Shown: in pieces, positions 1 through 10,513 of the stretch | Numbering within the stretch: the first letter of the stretch is position 1 | Layout: each line of letters begins with the position of its first letter | Source: Gonatopus flavifemur | Lineage: Eukaryota > Arthropoda > Insecta > Hymenoptera > Dryinidae | Reading direction: 5' to 3' | DNA: 64,000 nucleotides | NCBI GenBank assembly: GCA_018340375.1 | Contig: JAFFJZ010000013.1 | Location: forward strand, 6,054,501 to 6,118,500 | The notes under the pieces: model-generated | Databases searched by the model: none | Seen by the model: the letters and a program-made list of their open reading frames with translations, nothing else | Told to the model about the DNA's origin: nothing | Position numbers and translations under genes: made by a program

Positions 1-81
1 AGTTATCTTTTGTTCATCATTTACAGCTTTTGTAATTGTTTGCTTTCGTTTTTCAACTAGATCAGACCCTAATATATCCAA
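1..81 (-). CDS. mino: Mitochondrial GPAT, downstream exon (partial at window edge)
   Basis: Open exon continuing the acyltransferase gene beyond the left edge. On the minus strand a pyrimidine-rich acceptor (ttgtttcag) ends at 82, and 27 codons follow without a stop, starting LDILGSDLVEKRKQ. It joins in phase 0 to the donor at 153-152 of the preceding exon, leaving a 72-bp intron. It would encode part of the C-terminal helical region that follows the catalytic domain in this family. The exon is inferred from splice signals and frame continuity, not from a motif. Confidence 0.6.
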   Translation of the reverse strand, partial: MDILGSDLVEKRKQTITKAVNDEQKIT

Positions 82-153
82 CTGAAACAAACAAGATACA
101 TATTAATAACGAAACAGACAAATCTGATTTTCCATGAACATATATTTATTCAC

Positions 154-615
154 CGCATGATTTATGATATTAATACTTTCTCCGCAAAATGCTAAGTCCT
201 TATTACTCCATTCCAATTCTTGTCGAATGGAATCAAACGCTTCTACCAATTCATCTAATGTACATCCTTCTCTGAATTTATTAAGAAGGAGAAATGCAAC
301 GAGATTGGTTGACATAATCGGTGTAGACTGTAAGTTCTCTAAAAACAAATTTTTTATCAATTGCCGGATATTGGTATTAGGAAATTCCAAAAACATATCC
401 GTGCAGCACTGATGGTAATGCTGTATGAGTATATGGGTATGTATACCGTATACAACGTGTCGAGCAATATGATCCACCAATTGACGATGTTCTTCTACAA
501 CAACATCAGTACCATAAAGCGATGAACTTGAAATCGTTCCTTTTATAGGAACATGTTGGTTTGGAAGTGTTGAATAGATTTTGTTTTGCTGAGCCTGGAA
601 AGATCTCAGCATTTC
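154..615 (-). CDS. mino: Mitochondrial GPAT, exon after the catalytic domain
   Basis: Minus-strand exon of 462 bp (154 codons, phase 0 at both ends). The acceptor ...gcaatag lies just above 615 and the donor GTGAAT begins at 153. The frame remains open past the donor to a stop near 103, but only the GTGAAT donor keeps phase with the next acceptor at 82. It encodes the stretch after acyltransferase motif IV, including segments such as VVVEEHRQLVDHIARHVVYG and FLLLNKFREG. In this family such a region follows the catalytic domain and holds helical or membrane-associated parts. Exon call is firm; the exact 3' end is inferred. Confidence 0.75.
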
Positions 616-692
616 CTATTGCATACAATTGCACGTTCTAACAAATGATTTCATTCGTAAATTGAAAAGATTGAGAATATTCGAATATTTAC

Positions 693-1116
693 CCCCAGTG
701 AAAAAGGCTGACAGAAATCAATTTTGATTATTCCATGATTTTTAAACAACGTAGACCATATCGCTTTGATTGCCGATCCAAACGTTTCCATTTTCTTAGG
801 TTGTCCCAGTTGCTCTCTAACAAAATTTCCATCTACTAAACGTTCATAATTCAATGCAATTGGAACCAATAAAGCATCTTCGATAATCCCATCCATATAG
901 ACATCGATAATAACACTCAAAATACCACCCTTTGGCATGGATGGCTTGCCAGTTCTGGTCCGACCTCCTTCCACAAAAAATTCTATGTTATGGCCAGCAC
1001 GAAGACTTTCCATAATGTAATTATGAAGAATGGCACGATAAAGAACATCTTTACGGCCTGCGGTCGGATCGATCCTCCTTTTTATGAAAAAAGCACCTAG
1101 CCTTCTGAGCAATCTC
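693..1116 (-). CDS. mino: Mitochondrial GPAT, catalytic exon (motifs II-IV)
   Basis: Minus-strand exon with three of the four glycerol-3-phosphate acyltransferase motifs: GAFFIKRR (motif II), FVEGGRTRTGK (motif III) and VPIALNYE (motif IV). The enzyme transfers an acyl group from acyl-CoA to sn-1 of glycerol-3-phosphate, giving lysophosphatidate, the first committed step of glycerolipid synthesis; the mitochondrial form sits in the outer membrane. The acceptor (ttaatag) ends at 1117 and the donor GTAAAT begins at 692. The first base completes a Gly codon split with the exon at 3468-3862, so the catalytic domain is continuous across a 2.35-kb intron. No stop or frame break is seen, so this looks like a working host gene. 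In Drosophila the orthologue is minotaur. Confidence 0.9.
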
Positions 1117-1169
1117 CTATTAATAGAAGTACACATATACACAATTGAACATAACTTATAACTTATTGC

Positions 1170-1209
1170 CCCTAACAGGACACTCCGTAAACGGAGTGTC
1201 CTGTTAGGG
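1170..1209. repeat. Perfect 40-nt hairpin in GPAT intron
   Basis: Two 19-bp arms, CCCTAACAGGACACTCCGT and its exact reverse complement, separated by AA. It lies in the intron between the exons at 693-1116 and 3468-3862, only ~55 bp upstream (in transcript sense) of the acceptor at 1117. The lack of any mismatch suggests a young origin, for example two abutting terminal inverted repeats left by a deleted DNA element. Function unknown. Confidence 0.85.
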
Positions 1210-1432
1210 TGAGAAGGTATCCTATATCAGCTGATCTGAGACATGAAAAACGAGCACTTTTGTGGATTGAGAAAAAAAACTATTCGAAATACAGGGTGTT
1301 CATGAATGAATGATGCGGTTAAAAATTACACAAAAAATCTATTTATGAATTGATATTAATATACCTTACAACACAAACAACGACAATTGTCCAAGTTTAT
1401 GATGCATTAATTGTAATCCTTCAATAAGTGAT

Positions 1433-3219
1433 GTGATGGTATCTAGCGGTGAGTTTGCTAGCGGTGACTTTCATCATTATTGGAACGCACTGTACCAAGG
1501 GAAAAAAATTGATATCAACAGGAAAATCAGCATATTGCGGGGACTTTGGCTTGAGAGGTTTATACATGTAATGTTGAGTACTAGGAACAGTAGTGTATGG
1601 GTTAATTGATACAATCAAAGATTATATCACAAAGTTCACGATTATTTATTTAACGAAAGAAGAGGAGTAAGGGAGGCAGCCGGAGGTTTCGTCTACACTG
1701 GATGGCCAAGAATTTTTGTAAATTTTTCTAAATGCATTTTTATCAAAGATTATAACCCTAGCAAACATTCGAGACACTTTTCATCAATTATCGCGATCGT
1801 TAACTATTGTTTATTAAGAATTAAAACGGGAGAAAGCACAAGAATCCGAGTCTTTCTCGGAGATTGCCTGTAGAAACTGCAGTGGAATTTTTTTAAATTT
1901 TTCCAAATGCATTTTTACCGAAGAATATAACCCCAGCAAACATTCAAGACACTTCTCATCAATTATCGCGACTGTTGACTAATGTTTATTAACAATTAAA
2001 ACGGGAGAAAGCACAATAATCCGAGTTTTTCTCGGAGATTGCCTGTAAAAACTGCCGTGGAATTTTTGTAAATTTTTCCAAGTGCATTTCGATCAAAGAT
2101 TATAACCCTAGCGAACATTCAAGACACTTTCCATCAATTATCGCGACCGTCAAGTAATGTTTATTAACAATTGAAACGGGAGGAATTCGGAAATTCCAAG
2201 TCTTTCTCGAAGATTGCTTGTAGAAACTGCCGTGGAATTTTTGTAAATGTTTCCAAATGCATTTTTATCAAAGGTTATAACCCTAGCGAGCATTCCAGAC
2301 ACTTTTCATCAATTATCGCGATCGTTAACTAATATTTATTAACAATTCAAACGGGAGGACTCCGGATATTCCAAGTTTTCCTCGAAGATTGCTTGTAGAA
2401 ACTGCCGTGGAATTTTCGTAAATTTTTCCAAGTGCATTTTGATCGAAGATTATAACCCCAGCAAACATTCAAGACACTCGGACATTCGGATATTCGCATC
2501 CGGATCCCTCCTTGATGAAAAGTGTTTTGAATGTTTGCTAGGGTTGAAATCTTTGATAAAAATGCACTTGCAAAAATGTACAAAAATTCCACTGCAGTTT
2601 CTACGAGCAATCTTTGAGAAAGACTTGGAATATCCGAATTTCTCCCGTTTCAATTGTTGATGAACATTACTTGACGGTCGCGATAATTGATCGAAAGTGT
2701 CTTGAATGTTTGCTAGGGTTATAATCTTTGATCGAAATGCACTGGGAAAAATTTTCAAAAATTCCACTGCAGTTTCTACAGGCAATCTCCGAGAAAGACT
2801 CGGATTCTTGTGCTTTCTCCCGTTTTAATTGTTAATAAACATTAGTTAACGATCGCGATAATTGGTGAAAAGTGTCTCGAATGTTTGCTAGGGTTATAAT
2901 CTTTGATAAAAATGCATTTAGAAAAATTTACAAAAATTCTTGGCCATCCAGTGTAGACGAAACCTCCGGCTGCCTCCCTTACTCCTCTTCTTTCATTAAA
3001 TAAATAACCGTGAACTTTGTGATATAATCTTGGATTGTATCAATGAACCCATACACTACTGTTCCTAGTATCCAACATTACATGTATAAACATTTTCTCA
3101 AGCCAAAGTCCCCGCAATATGCTGATTTTCCTGTTGAAATCAATTTGTTTCCCTTGGTACAGTGCGTTCCAATAATGATGAAAGTCACCGCTAGCAAACT
3201 CACCGCTAGATACCATCAC
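1433..3219. mobile_element. Foldback element made of inverted tandem arrays
   Basis: The outer arms are reverse complements: the segment beginning GTGATGGTATCTAGCGGTGA at 1433 reappears inverted, ending at 3219. Inside each arm lies an array of ~180-bp units, recognised by a recurring block (aatttttgtaaatttttcc, then a stretch with ccctagcaaacattc, then cgcgatcgttaa). About five units read left to right up to ~2476. After a short spacer holding gatattcgcatccggatcc, about three units run in the opposite sense to ~2950. The two arms also share a ~330-bp outer block. No transposase is present. The element fills most of a GPAT intron, and its transcript would fold into a very long imperfect hairpin. 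I could not fix a target duplication. Confidence 0.8.
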
Positions 3220-3467
3220 GTTTATTTCAATGATTATTTTAATTTACCTTAGCGTTACTGCTCGCCCCCCCCCCCTCGCTATTTGGGAATAGGAAAATGA
3301 ACGGCAGAGTTTTTTTTCTGCCTACTAAACCACTAATACTCGTATCACATATGAAGTATTCAGTTATCGTCATTCGGAATGTAAGGGAAAAGAGGGAAAA
3401 AATGTCAATTTTTGCCCACTTCACCTGATACATGTTATCATAATATTATTTCAAATGTATGCATTAC

Positions 3468-3862
3468 CCAAAAAATGTAATTTTCAAATTATCACCAGCT
3501 GCGATCAAGGGATTCCTTATGTTATTGTTGACTAGAATAAAGCTGATCATGATATAGTCCAAATGACTACGATGAAGAGGTAAGAAAAGCAATGGCAAAC
3601 CAGTGTCGTTAGCTTTTTTCAGAACTTCAATGTGCGAGGATTGAACTACTGCTGATTGTATGAAACGCGGTAAAAGCTTGTAAAGTAACCATGAAGTAAT
3701 TTTCAATAATAAATCGCTAATTCTACTCTCCATTTGTGATAATATTGTTTTGGCTCTAGTTTTTGCTTTTTCCAAACCCTTATTCTCATCGATACCATCT
3801 TGACGTACTATCTCAAGTGCTTCCAAGTTGATAGCTCCTTTCAATCCGTCATTATTCAATAC
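3468..3862 (-). CDS. mino: Mitochondrial GPAT, catalytic exon (motif I)
   Basis: Minus-strand exon carrying the HX4D active-site motif as HRSHLDYI, preceded by PLLFLPL and followed by IAAGDNL, the usual order in mitochondrial and PlsB-type glycerol-3-phosphate acyltransferases. The His-Asp pair is the catalytic dyad of the family. The acceptor (attgtag) ends at 3863 and the donor GTAATG begins at 3467; the exon starts with a Val-Leu-Asn-Asn stretch and ends two bases into a Gly codon. About 114 residues precede motif I, fewer than full-length mitochondrial forms have, so further 5' exons must exist to the right. I could not recognise them among the repeats. Confidence 0.88.
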
Positions 3863-3868
3863 CTACAA

Positions 3869-6800
3869 TTTAATAGTACAAATTTTTATTCCAATTAACC
3901 CCTGAGGGACACATTTTGTTTTTCCATCGTTGAAAGATACATTAGTGCGAATTTATTTCTCACTATCGACTTTGATAGTTCAAAAACAAGCCATGAATCA
4001 TAAAATGATGGAGAATCATCTGGAAGAAGTCTTTTATACAACAACAAAAGTCGAAGGCTTCTATAATATGACTTCTAAGTTCACGTTAGAAGCGATTTGA
4101 GCTGTCAGTAACCATTTACAAATTCGATTCTATAGCAGATATAATTCGCAAAAAGCTGAATATCTGAGCTAAGTAATCAATTAATAAGGATTGAGCATTG
4201 ATTCTGGAAATGGAAAATCCAAGGAATCGAAGAACCGAAATCGCAAGGAAGGTATTGCGCCAGGCCGAGGCGACCCGGGCGACCGCCTGCTCCAAAGAGC
4301 GGTAAAGTTGAAGATAGAGGCTTGATCCTATTTTTATGTTAAGGGAGATTCTACTTTAGGAGGCTTGAAAAAAGTGTTTTTCAAGAATCTTCTTAGGTAC
4401 GAAAAAAATGATTGAACAAAACGAACTTTTTGAGGTATTTTCGTGTACATTTCAAGTTGATAAAAAAATGTGTTCTCACGTGAAATAATCATATATACAA
4501 GGGTTATATCTACATTCGTAGAGCGTCTCGCAACTGGAATCTTCTGTCGGTGGGAAAAATACAGGTTGTATTTCTTATCAAGAACAGAACGACCACAAGA
4601 AATTCTAATTTTCATACACTATTCTTCTGTATGAATCAAGAAAACCCCGAAGAAGTCATGGAATTTCAAATTTACTTGGGATTTGAAAAAAAAAGTTATC
4701 TTATTACTTCAACTTGCTATGAAAGTTGCTTAGGGAAATAAGTTTTCATGAATATTCCTAGTTCAAATGGAAGAGGATATAAAACCGAAGGTAAGAAGCT
4801 TTGGTTCGTTTCAATTCGACGTCTAGTTTTTTGACCATCACACGCACCAGTTTATAATCAAGGAAAAATAATTATCGTTCTCACTATACGAAATTCTATG
4901 CTATTCGCAACGCATTATCTAATGCAACGAGTCGTGTGAATAGAAAAAAGATGCGTATTGTTATGTCAAAAAATCTTTCGACTTCCTCCACAACTCGCGG
5001 CCATTATTTGAGGAATTGCCAAATCAGAGTTTGGCAACCCCTGTGGTTAACCCCGCTCTAGATAGGGATGTGCCTATTCAAGGACCGGGGTTGGATGTTT
5101 CCATGAAAATATTTCAAATATAAGATATAATTCATTATTTATTTAAAGTTATTATGAAAAAAAGAGCATTGATTATTTGATATTTCGTATAAAATCTTGT
5201 AATTGAATCGTTAAATCTCAAAGAGACAATTTAAATCAATAGTTATAATAATATTGGCATCGAGAGTGGTAGTTCAACTATAATGGGTTTTTAAGGAACC
5301 ATATTCTGAGGGTTACTCAGAATACTATTCTTATTTTTGTTGTTACAATTAGAAAGAGCGAATCCCTCGAACTCCGAGGGTTACTCGGTAATTGAGGGTA
5401 TTCGTTTATTCCTTCATGTATGCATATGAAAAGTGAATTAACAGTTGAACTCTTACTTATAATTATTTCCGTGTAGAAATAATTCCGAACTCTTCAAATA
5501 AGAGAAAGAAAGGAAAAGAATGAAAAAAAAAGGAAAGAGTTAAGCTGATGGAAAGATGTGGTTCCTCCTGAAATACATAAAGTTTAGTGTCGGATAATGT
5601 GTTCGGAAGAATGATTTGGGGAAAGGAAGGGGGAAAGAGATCACTCAGTTAGCTTCATTGCGATCGAAAGGAATTGAGGAAAAGGTGTTGAAATTTTTTA
5701 AAGAAAGGAAAAGGAAGGAAAAGTACTTGTCAATTCAGGATCCTTGTATAATGAGCACGAATGCTACTAATTATACCAGGCTTGGATTTTGGTTTAGAAT
5801 TTTTTTACAGGAATGACAAATATAGTTATTCGAATAGATGCGTTGACAGGGAGGGGTGGATTGGTTATCCCAATCCTCTTCGACGGATGGATCACCACGA
5901 ATCTCTCAAGATTCGCGCAGAATTTTCAAATTATTCGATTTTTTGTATATTTGATGGGATTTTTATCATCTCTGGCCGCATTTCTAAGGAAAACTCGGCG
6001 TTGAGGTCCGGGGGGTGGAATGTTATTCTTTCCTGCTTCACTGTCTCTCTCTTCTATACGGTTTTCAACTGCTCGTATTAGTCTTTGATAGTAAACTATC
6101 TTCTGGTCTACCTGAGTTTTCACTAGAAAAACAAGAGAGAGGGAGAAAATCAATTATCAGAACGAGAAAAGGCGGTTTTCAAAGAAATTTTGTGACAGAA
6201 GGTCCTATTTTCAAATCCGAACTAAAGGAAAACAAAAATTCCACTACACTTGATTCTTAAATTTAAAAAAAAATGCACTCAATACACAGCACAAAAAAAA
6301 TATGGAAGATAAGTGGAATTTCCCCCGATTCCCCCCGAATCGTGGAAAATGAAATCCACTTACTATTTCCTCAGTTTCGAGAATCTCTCGAATGTAATGT
6401 GGTATTCGCAATACTGCGGGTGGTCTCGGTTCTCTTAACGCGAGACCGCAGTTTTAGAATCCTCCAAATCCAAGAAGAATGTTGAATGTTGGTTGTTGTA
6501 CGTTGGAGCGTTAATCCTGAAAAGGACTGATCGAAGATGTGTAGTTGCTGATGATTTTAGAAGAAGTAAAGTCGGAGAACGAAGTGTGTAACGGAAGAAG
6601 AATGGTTGAAGAAGAGGGACGGTCGATGACGTGTGTCCACTGTAGCGTAAAAAAGAATTGTAATAATTCATGTAGAAAACTCGCGGTATTCGAAGCCTCC
6701 GATTTTCTTTAAGGGTGATGATTGGTTAGAGGCTCCCTGGAGGGACAAAATACATCCCCGCACCAATCAGAGTTCAAAGTCTCTGCTCTTAGAGGTTGAC

Positions 6801-8942
6801 GAGATGTCGAATCATGAACTTAATCATCTTCGAAATCATCTGATTTTTTTATCTTGCACCCAACTCTCGGTGCCTAGCGTTGCTCTGCGTCGAGCGTTCG
6901 TGTACTTGTCTTATATACATTACTTGAAAAATTTTTTGTCTTACAGGTATTTACGAGGAATAAACGAAGTTGACAAACAAAAATTTGATCAAAACGAGAA
7001 TTTTGATTTCGACACTCTGTTCATTCATTAATGAGGATGTTTCTTACAAACTACTAATCTATCTAGGGGAGAGAAATAAAATCATTTCATGATAATTTCA
7101 TCCCTCACCGAAATCTTTCTATTCTATCTGATGGTGTAGTTGTCATTTTAAGTGCTCTTAATTACGTAAATATTTAATCCATTATGAGCAGCAAGAATGC
7201 ACTCATACGAACGGTCTTCCATACATGGGAGAAATAAACGATTGTATCGAAAAACAAATGATAATTTCTATCGTTTTCCATGGGGAATTCGTAAAGGACA
7301 GGTTTTTATTCAGTATTTAGTTTTCGCAATTTTATGGCATGATCAGAGTTTTGTATGTCTATCTTATGGTATGATGTAAATACATTATGAATTCCTTTGG
7401 AATACTTTGGAAATTCAAATGAAAGATTCTGCGTGATCTAAAAGAAATTTCACAAAAGAAAGGAATGTGGTGTTCAAATTATATTCTTTAGGGAGTATTT
7501 GAGAACTAGTTGTGCGGTATGAGAACATAAAAGGGTTTTTCTTATAATTACTATGATGACCACCTGAAAGTTGGAATAAATATAAAGGGAATCATTCACT
7601 TTATTCAGTTTTCGATTCAAACTGCTATTGAGGATTGTATTAGAAATATGAAAATAATTCGACTTGGCGACAGGAGTAGAGTTAGTCGTCTACGGAATGC
7701 AGGGTTGTTTATGATTTGGCCACTGTTTTGAATGATAAGCGATTGAGTATTCGTATTACCGAATTTCTCTCACGTAGCAAACTTGCTTCGTTTCTTCTTG
7801 GTCGCATTGAGAGGCTGGTAAGGCGGAGAACTATATTTCTTAACAGGTGCGGGTCGGAAGAAAAGAATACAATTGTATCGATATTGAGAGCGTCGAGAAG
7901 ATGAGGGTTACTCACTGGTTTCTCGCTCATTAGTCATGTGTGTACGGATCCCTGTAAGTAGTAGGTCCTGTCTGACTATCTTATTGGTTGCAAGGGAGTA
8001 ATGGAGAAAAAGTGTTTTTGAGGGCAAGAAATTGGGAAAATTTCAGTGCACGTTACAGTATCGTTATAAGACGGATCTCAGATCGTTCTCCCAACTATAT
8101 TACAGTTGTCACAGCGCTCCCGTTCATTGTTCCTTTTGAATACCTGTCTCAACCATACCGCGTCTTCGTAAGCATTAGACTTTTTTCAGTGATAATTGTA
8201 GAAATCCGAACTGGAGAAAAGATGCTTCAACTCATTATTCCTCGTTGAGGAAAAAGTTTTAGCATTAACTTGAAACATAGGGAGGAATGACCTAAGTCGG
8301 ACTCCCTTTTGTTTTTATTGCATCAAACTCCGCGATGTCGACCGATCACCATGTTTTATATGCCGTTGGAAAGAGTCTCCACACCTTCACAGTTCTCTTA
8401 AAAACTGTTTCGAATATTTTCCATCAGTTCTGAGTTTTAGGAAATCGGAAATGGTGATGAACAGTATGAATGGGAACATTAGTTCCAACTCGGATGATCC
8501 CCTGTTTCAAATCGGACTGCCCATTTTGTAAACTTCACATTGCAAATTTCGAACTCTTGAAAGTACAATGTTGGAAATTTCTTGGAATTTCATATACTTT
8601 TAATGTATACATGTGAATGAAAGTTGAATACTCGTGGACTGAGATAGTGATTCGAGTACATGTTACTGAGTTTTCAAGTTATTGTGCATGCGAATTGGAA
8701 TTAATGTACGTGTGATTGGAAGAACCCAGGGAATTCTAATTCGTGATATCATGAATGTAATGGTATTCACCTGGGAATAACAGAAGTTACATACCCACGG
8801 TCTTAAGCAGTTATCCACATATTTATATCAAATATGTACTAGTCAGATCACACGATTTGATTATCAATTTCTACATCACAAATAGATCTTAATTTACAAG
8901 TTCGAAGAATGAGCGCGAGGGAATATACGCAAAGAAAATTCT
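3869..8942. other. No recognisable gene
   Basis: About 5 kb without a protein I can assign. Short open frames occur on both strands (for example near 5616-6260, 6435-6671 and 7709-7930), but they overlap one another, show no family motif and look like chance. The missing 5' exons of the acyltransferase could lie here or further right; I looked for acyltransferase N-terminal residues and saw none. No clear tandem or inverted repeat was noticed. Confidence 0.5.
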
Positions 8943-10417
8943 GGGTAAGTCCATAATAACCGACAAGAATGGAAACTTAGGTTCTCAGGAATTATTGATA
9001 CTTTGCATACCTATGGTACCTTTAGAGAAAATGTAAACCCCCAAACATTAGATCCCTACGACCCGCGGTTTTCAAAATATTCATTTTTGAAAATCCTAAC
9101 AATGACGGTTCCTTGCAAATTTCAATTGACCATAGCTCGGAAACTATTTCAGCTACAGGATCAAATGACCAGTCAATTTTCTCTGTCAATCTCTCATCTT
9201 TCATCCGGTATACGATACCGCCATGATACATGAACAATTAAAAATTTATAAACGAACAAACAATGATTTTTCTAATAACCTCCGGGCGGCAATTTTTTTT
9301 TTTTAAACATATAAAGTTCACTGCACTATACAATAGCACTGACACTGTAGAGGAAAGTACGCATCGGCAATTATCTCAATCTTGAAACCACCATCGACCT
9401 AATTTGTGGAATCTAAAGCAGTAATATACCCACTTTCGACAAGTTCAAGCGACTCACGCGTCTTTGCATGTGAAAGAAAGGGGAAGTATAGGAAAACAAT
9501 TGAATACGGAATCAAGAGTGATCACATCAACTATATTTTATTGGTTGGATGGAATTTTGATCAGCGTTGCAACTGTTTGAGTGGGGAAAACAACACATTC
9601 TATCAATTCAATTTTCCCATGTCACGAAGAGAGAATATTTAGAAGGAGAAAACCAGAGCTCTGGAAGGTTTCAAAAGGCGATAGCAATTACTGGAACTCA
9701 AACATACCACTGTTCCATCCCTGTAAGTGAGACGCATATCAGAACGAAAATATTGTCTTTTTCCGAAGAATCAGACATCAACAAAATTCAAATGCACTCG
9801 GATGACGAAGATATACCGGTCGAAAAAATTAACGGTTTTGTAAATGAAAAATACCACTTTGATCCCAACCTAACACGATTTCTTGTTTGTTTTTTGTTTC
9901 ACTTCTGACGAGATCTGACAGAGTCGCATGATGAGTGTTCAGCGTTGCGGTGCGAATATCAGACAAATTAATTTTTTTCAATATGATGCCATCGAGTTTT
10001 CATCCTGAAACTTGGTGTGTACATTTGTTATTAGTGTATAAACTTTATATATTTGAAAAAAAAAATTTGCCGCCCGGAAGTTATTAGGAAAATCATTGTT
10101 CATTCGTTTATAAATTTTTTATTGTTCATGTATCATGGTTGTATCGTATACCAAATGGATGATGAGAGATTTACAAAGAAAATTGACTGGTCATTTAATC
10201 CTGTAGCTGAAATAGTTTCCGAGTTATGGTTGATTGAAATTTGCAAGGAACCGTCATTGTTAGGATTTTCAAAAATGAATATTTTGGAAACCGCGGGTGT
10301 TAGAGATCTAATGTTTGGGGGTTTCCATTTTCTCTAGAGGGACTATCGATATGCAAAGTATCAAAAATTTCTGAGAACTTAAGTTCCCATTTTTGCCGGT
10401 TATATATGGACTTACCC
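8943..10417. mobile_element. Foldback/MITE-like element with ~380-bp inverted arms
   Basis: The left arm (8943 to ~9325) and right arm (~10036 to 10417) are imperfect reverse complements. Both begin GGGTAAGTCCAT reading inward, and both contain the block that reads KIDWSF-PVAEIVSELW when translated towards the outer end (minus strand on the left, plus strand on the right). The ~700-bp centre contains a plus-strand frame at 9567-9908 with no family resemblance I recognise. The structure is that of a non-autonomous DNA transposon; superfamily not determined. Arms differ at many sites, so the insertion is not recent. Confidence 0.7.
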
Positions 10418-10431
10418 TTCTCCCTTCCAAA

Positions 10432-10513
10432 TGGTCGACAGTGGCTTGAGTGATAGGGCTTCGACGTCCGGTCCCTAAAACCCGTGTTTGAATCTATCGG
10501 AAGTGATTTTTTT
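10432..10513 (+). repeat. tRNA-like remnant (possible SINE head)
   Basis: A block resembling a Pol III A box (GTGGCTTGAGTGATAGGG) is followed ~35 bp later by a B-box-like GTGTTTGAATCTA and then a run of seven T. The spacing is tRNA-like, but the stems pair poorly, so this is not a functional tRNA. It lies right after the foldback element. A similar A-box-like sequence recurs inverted near 12640. Confidence 0.35.

Noticed and set aside
5616..6260. Cluster of overlapping plus-strand frames
   Set aside because: They overlap in different frames, lack motifs and start or stop without supporting signals.
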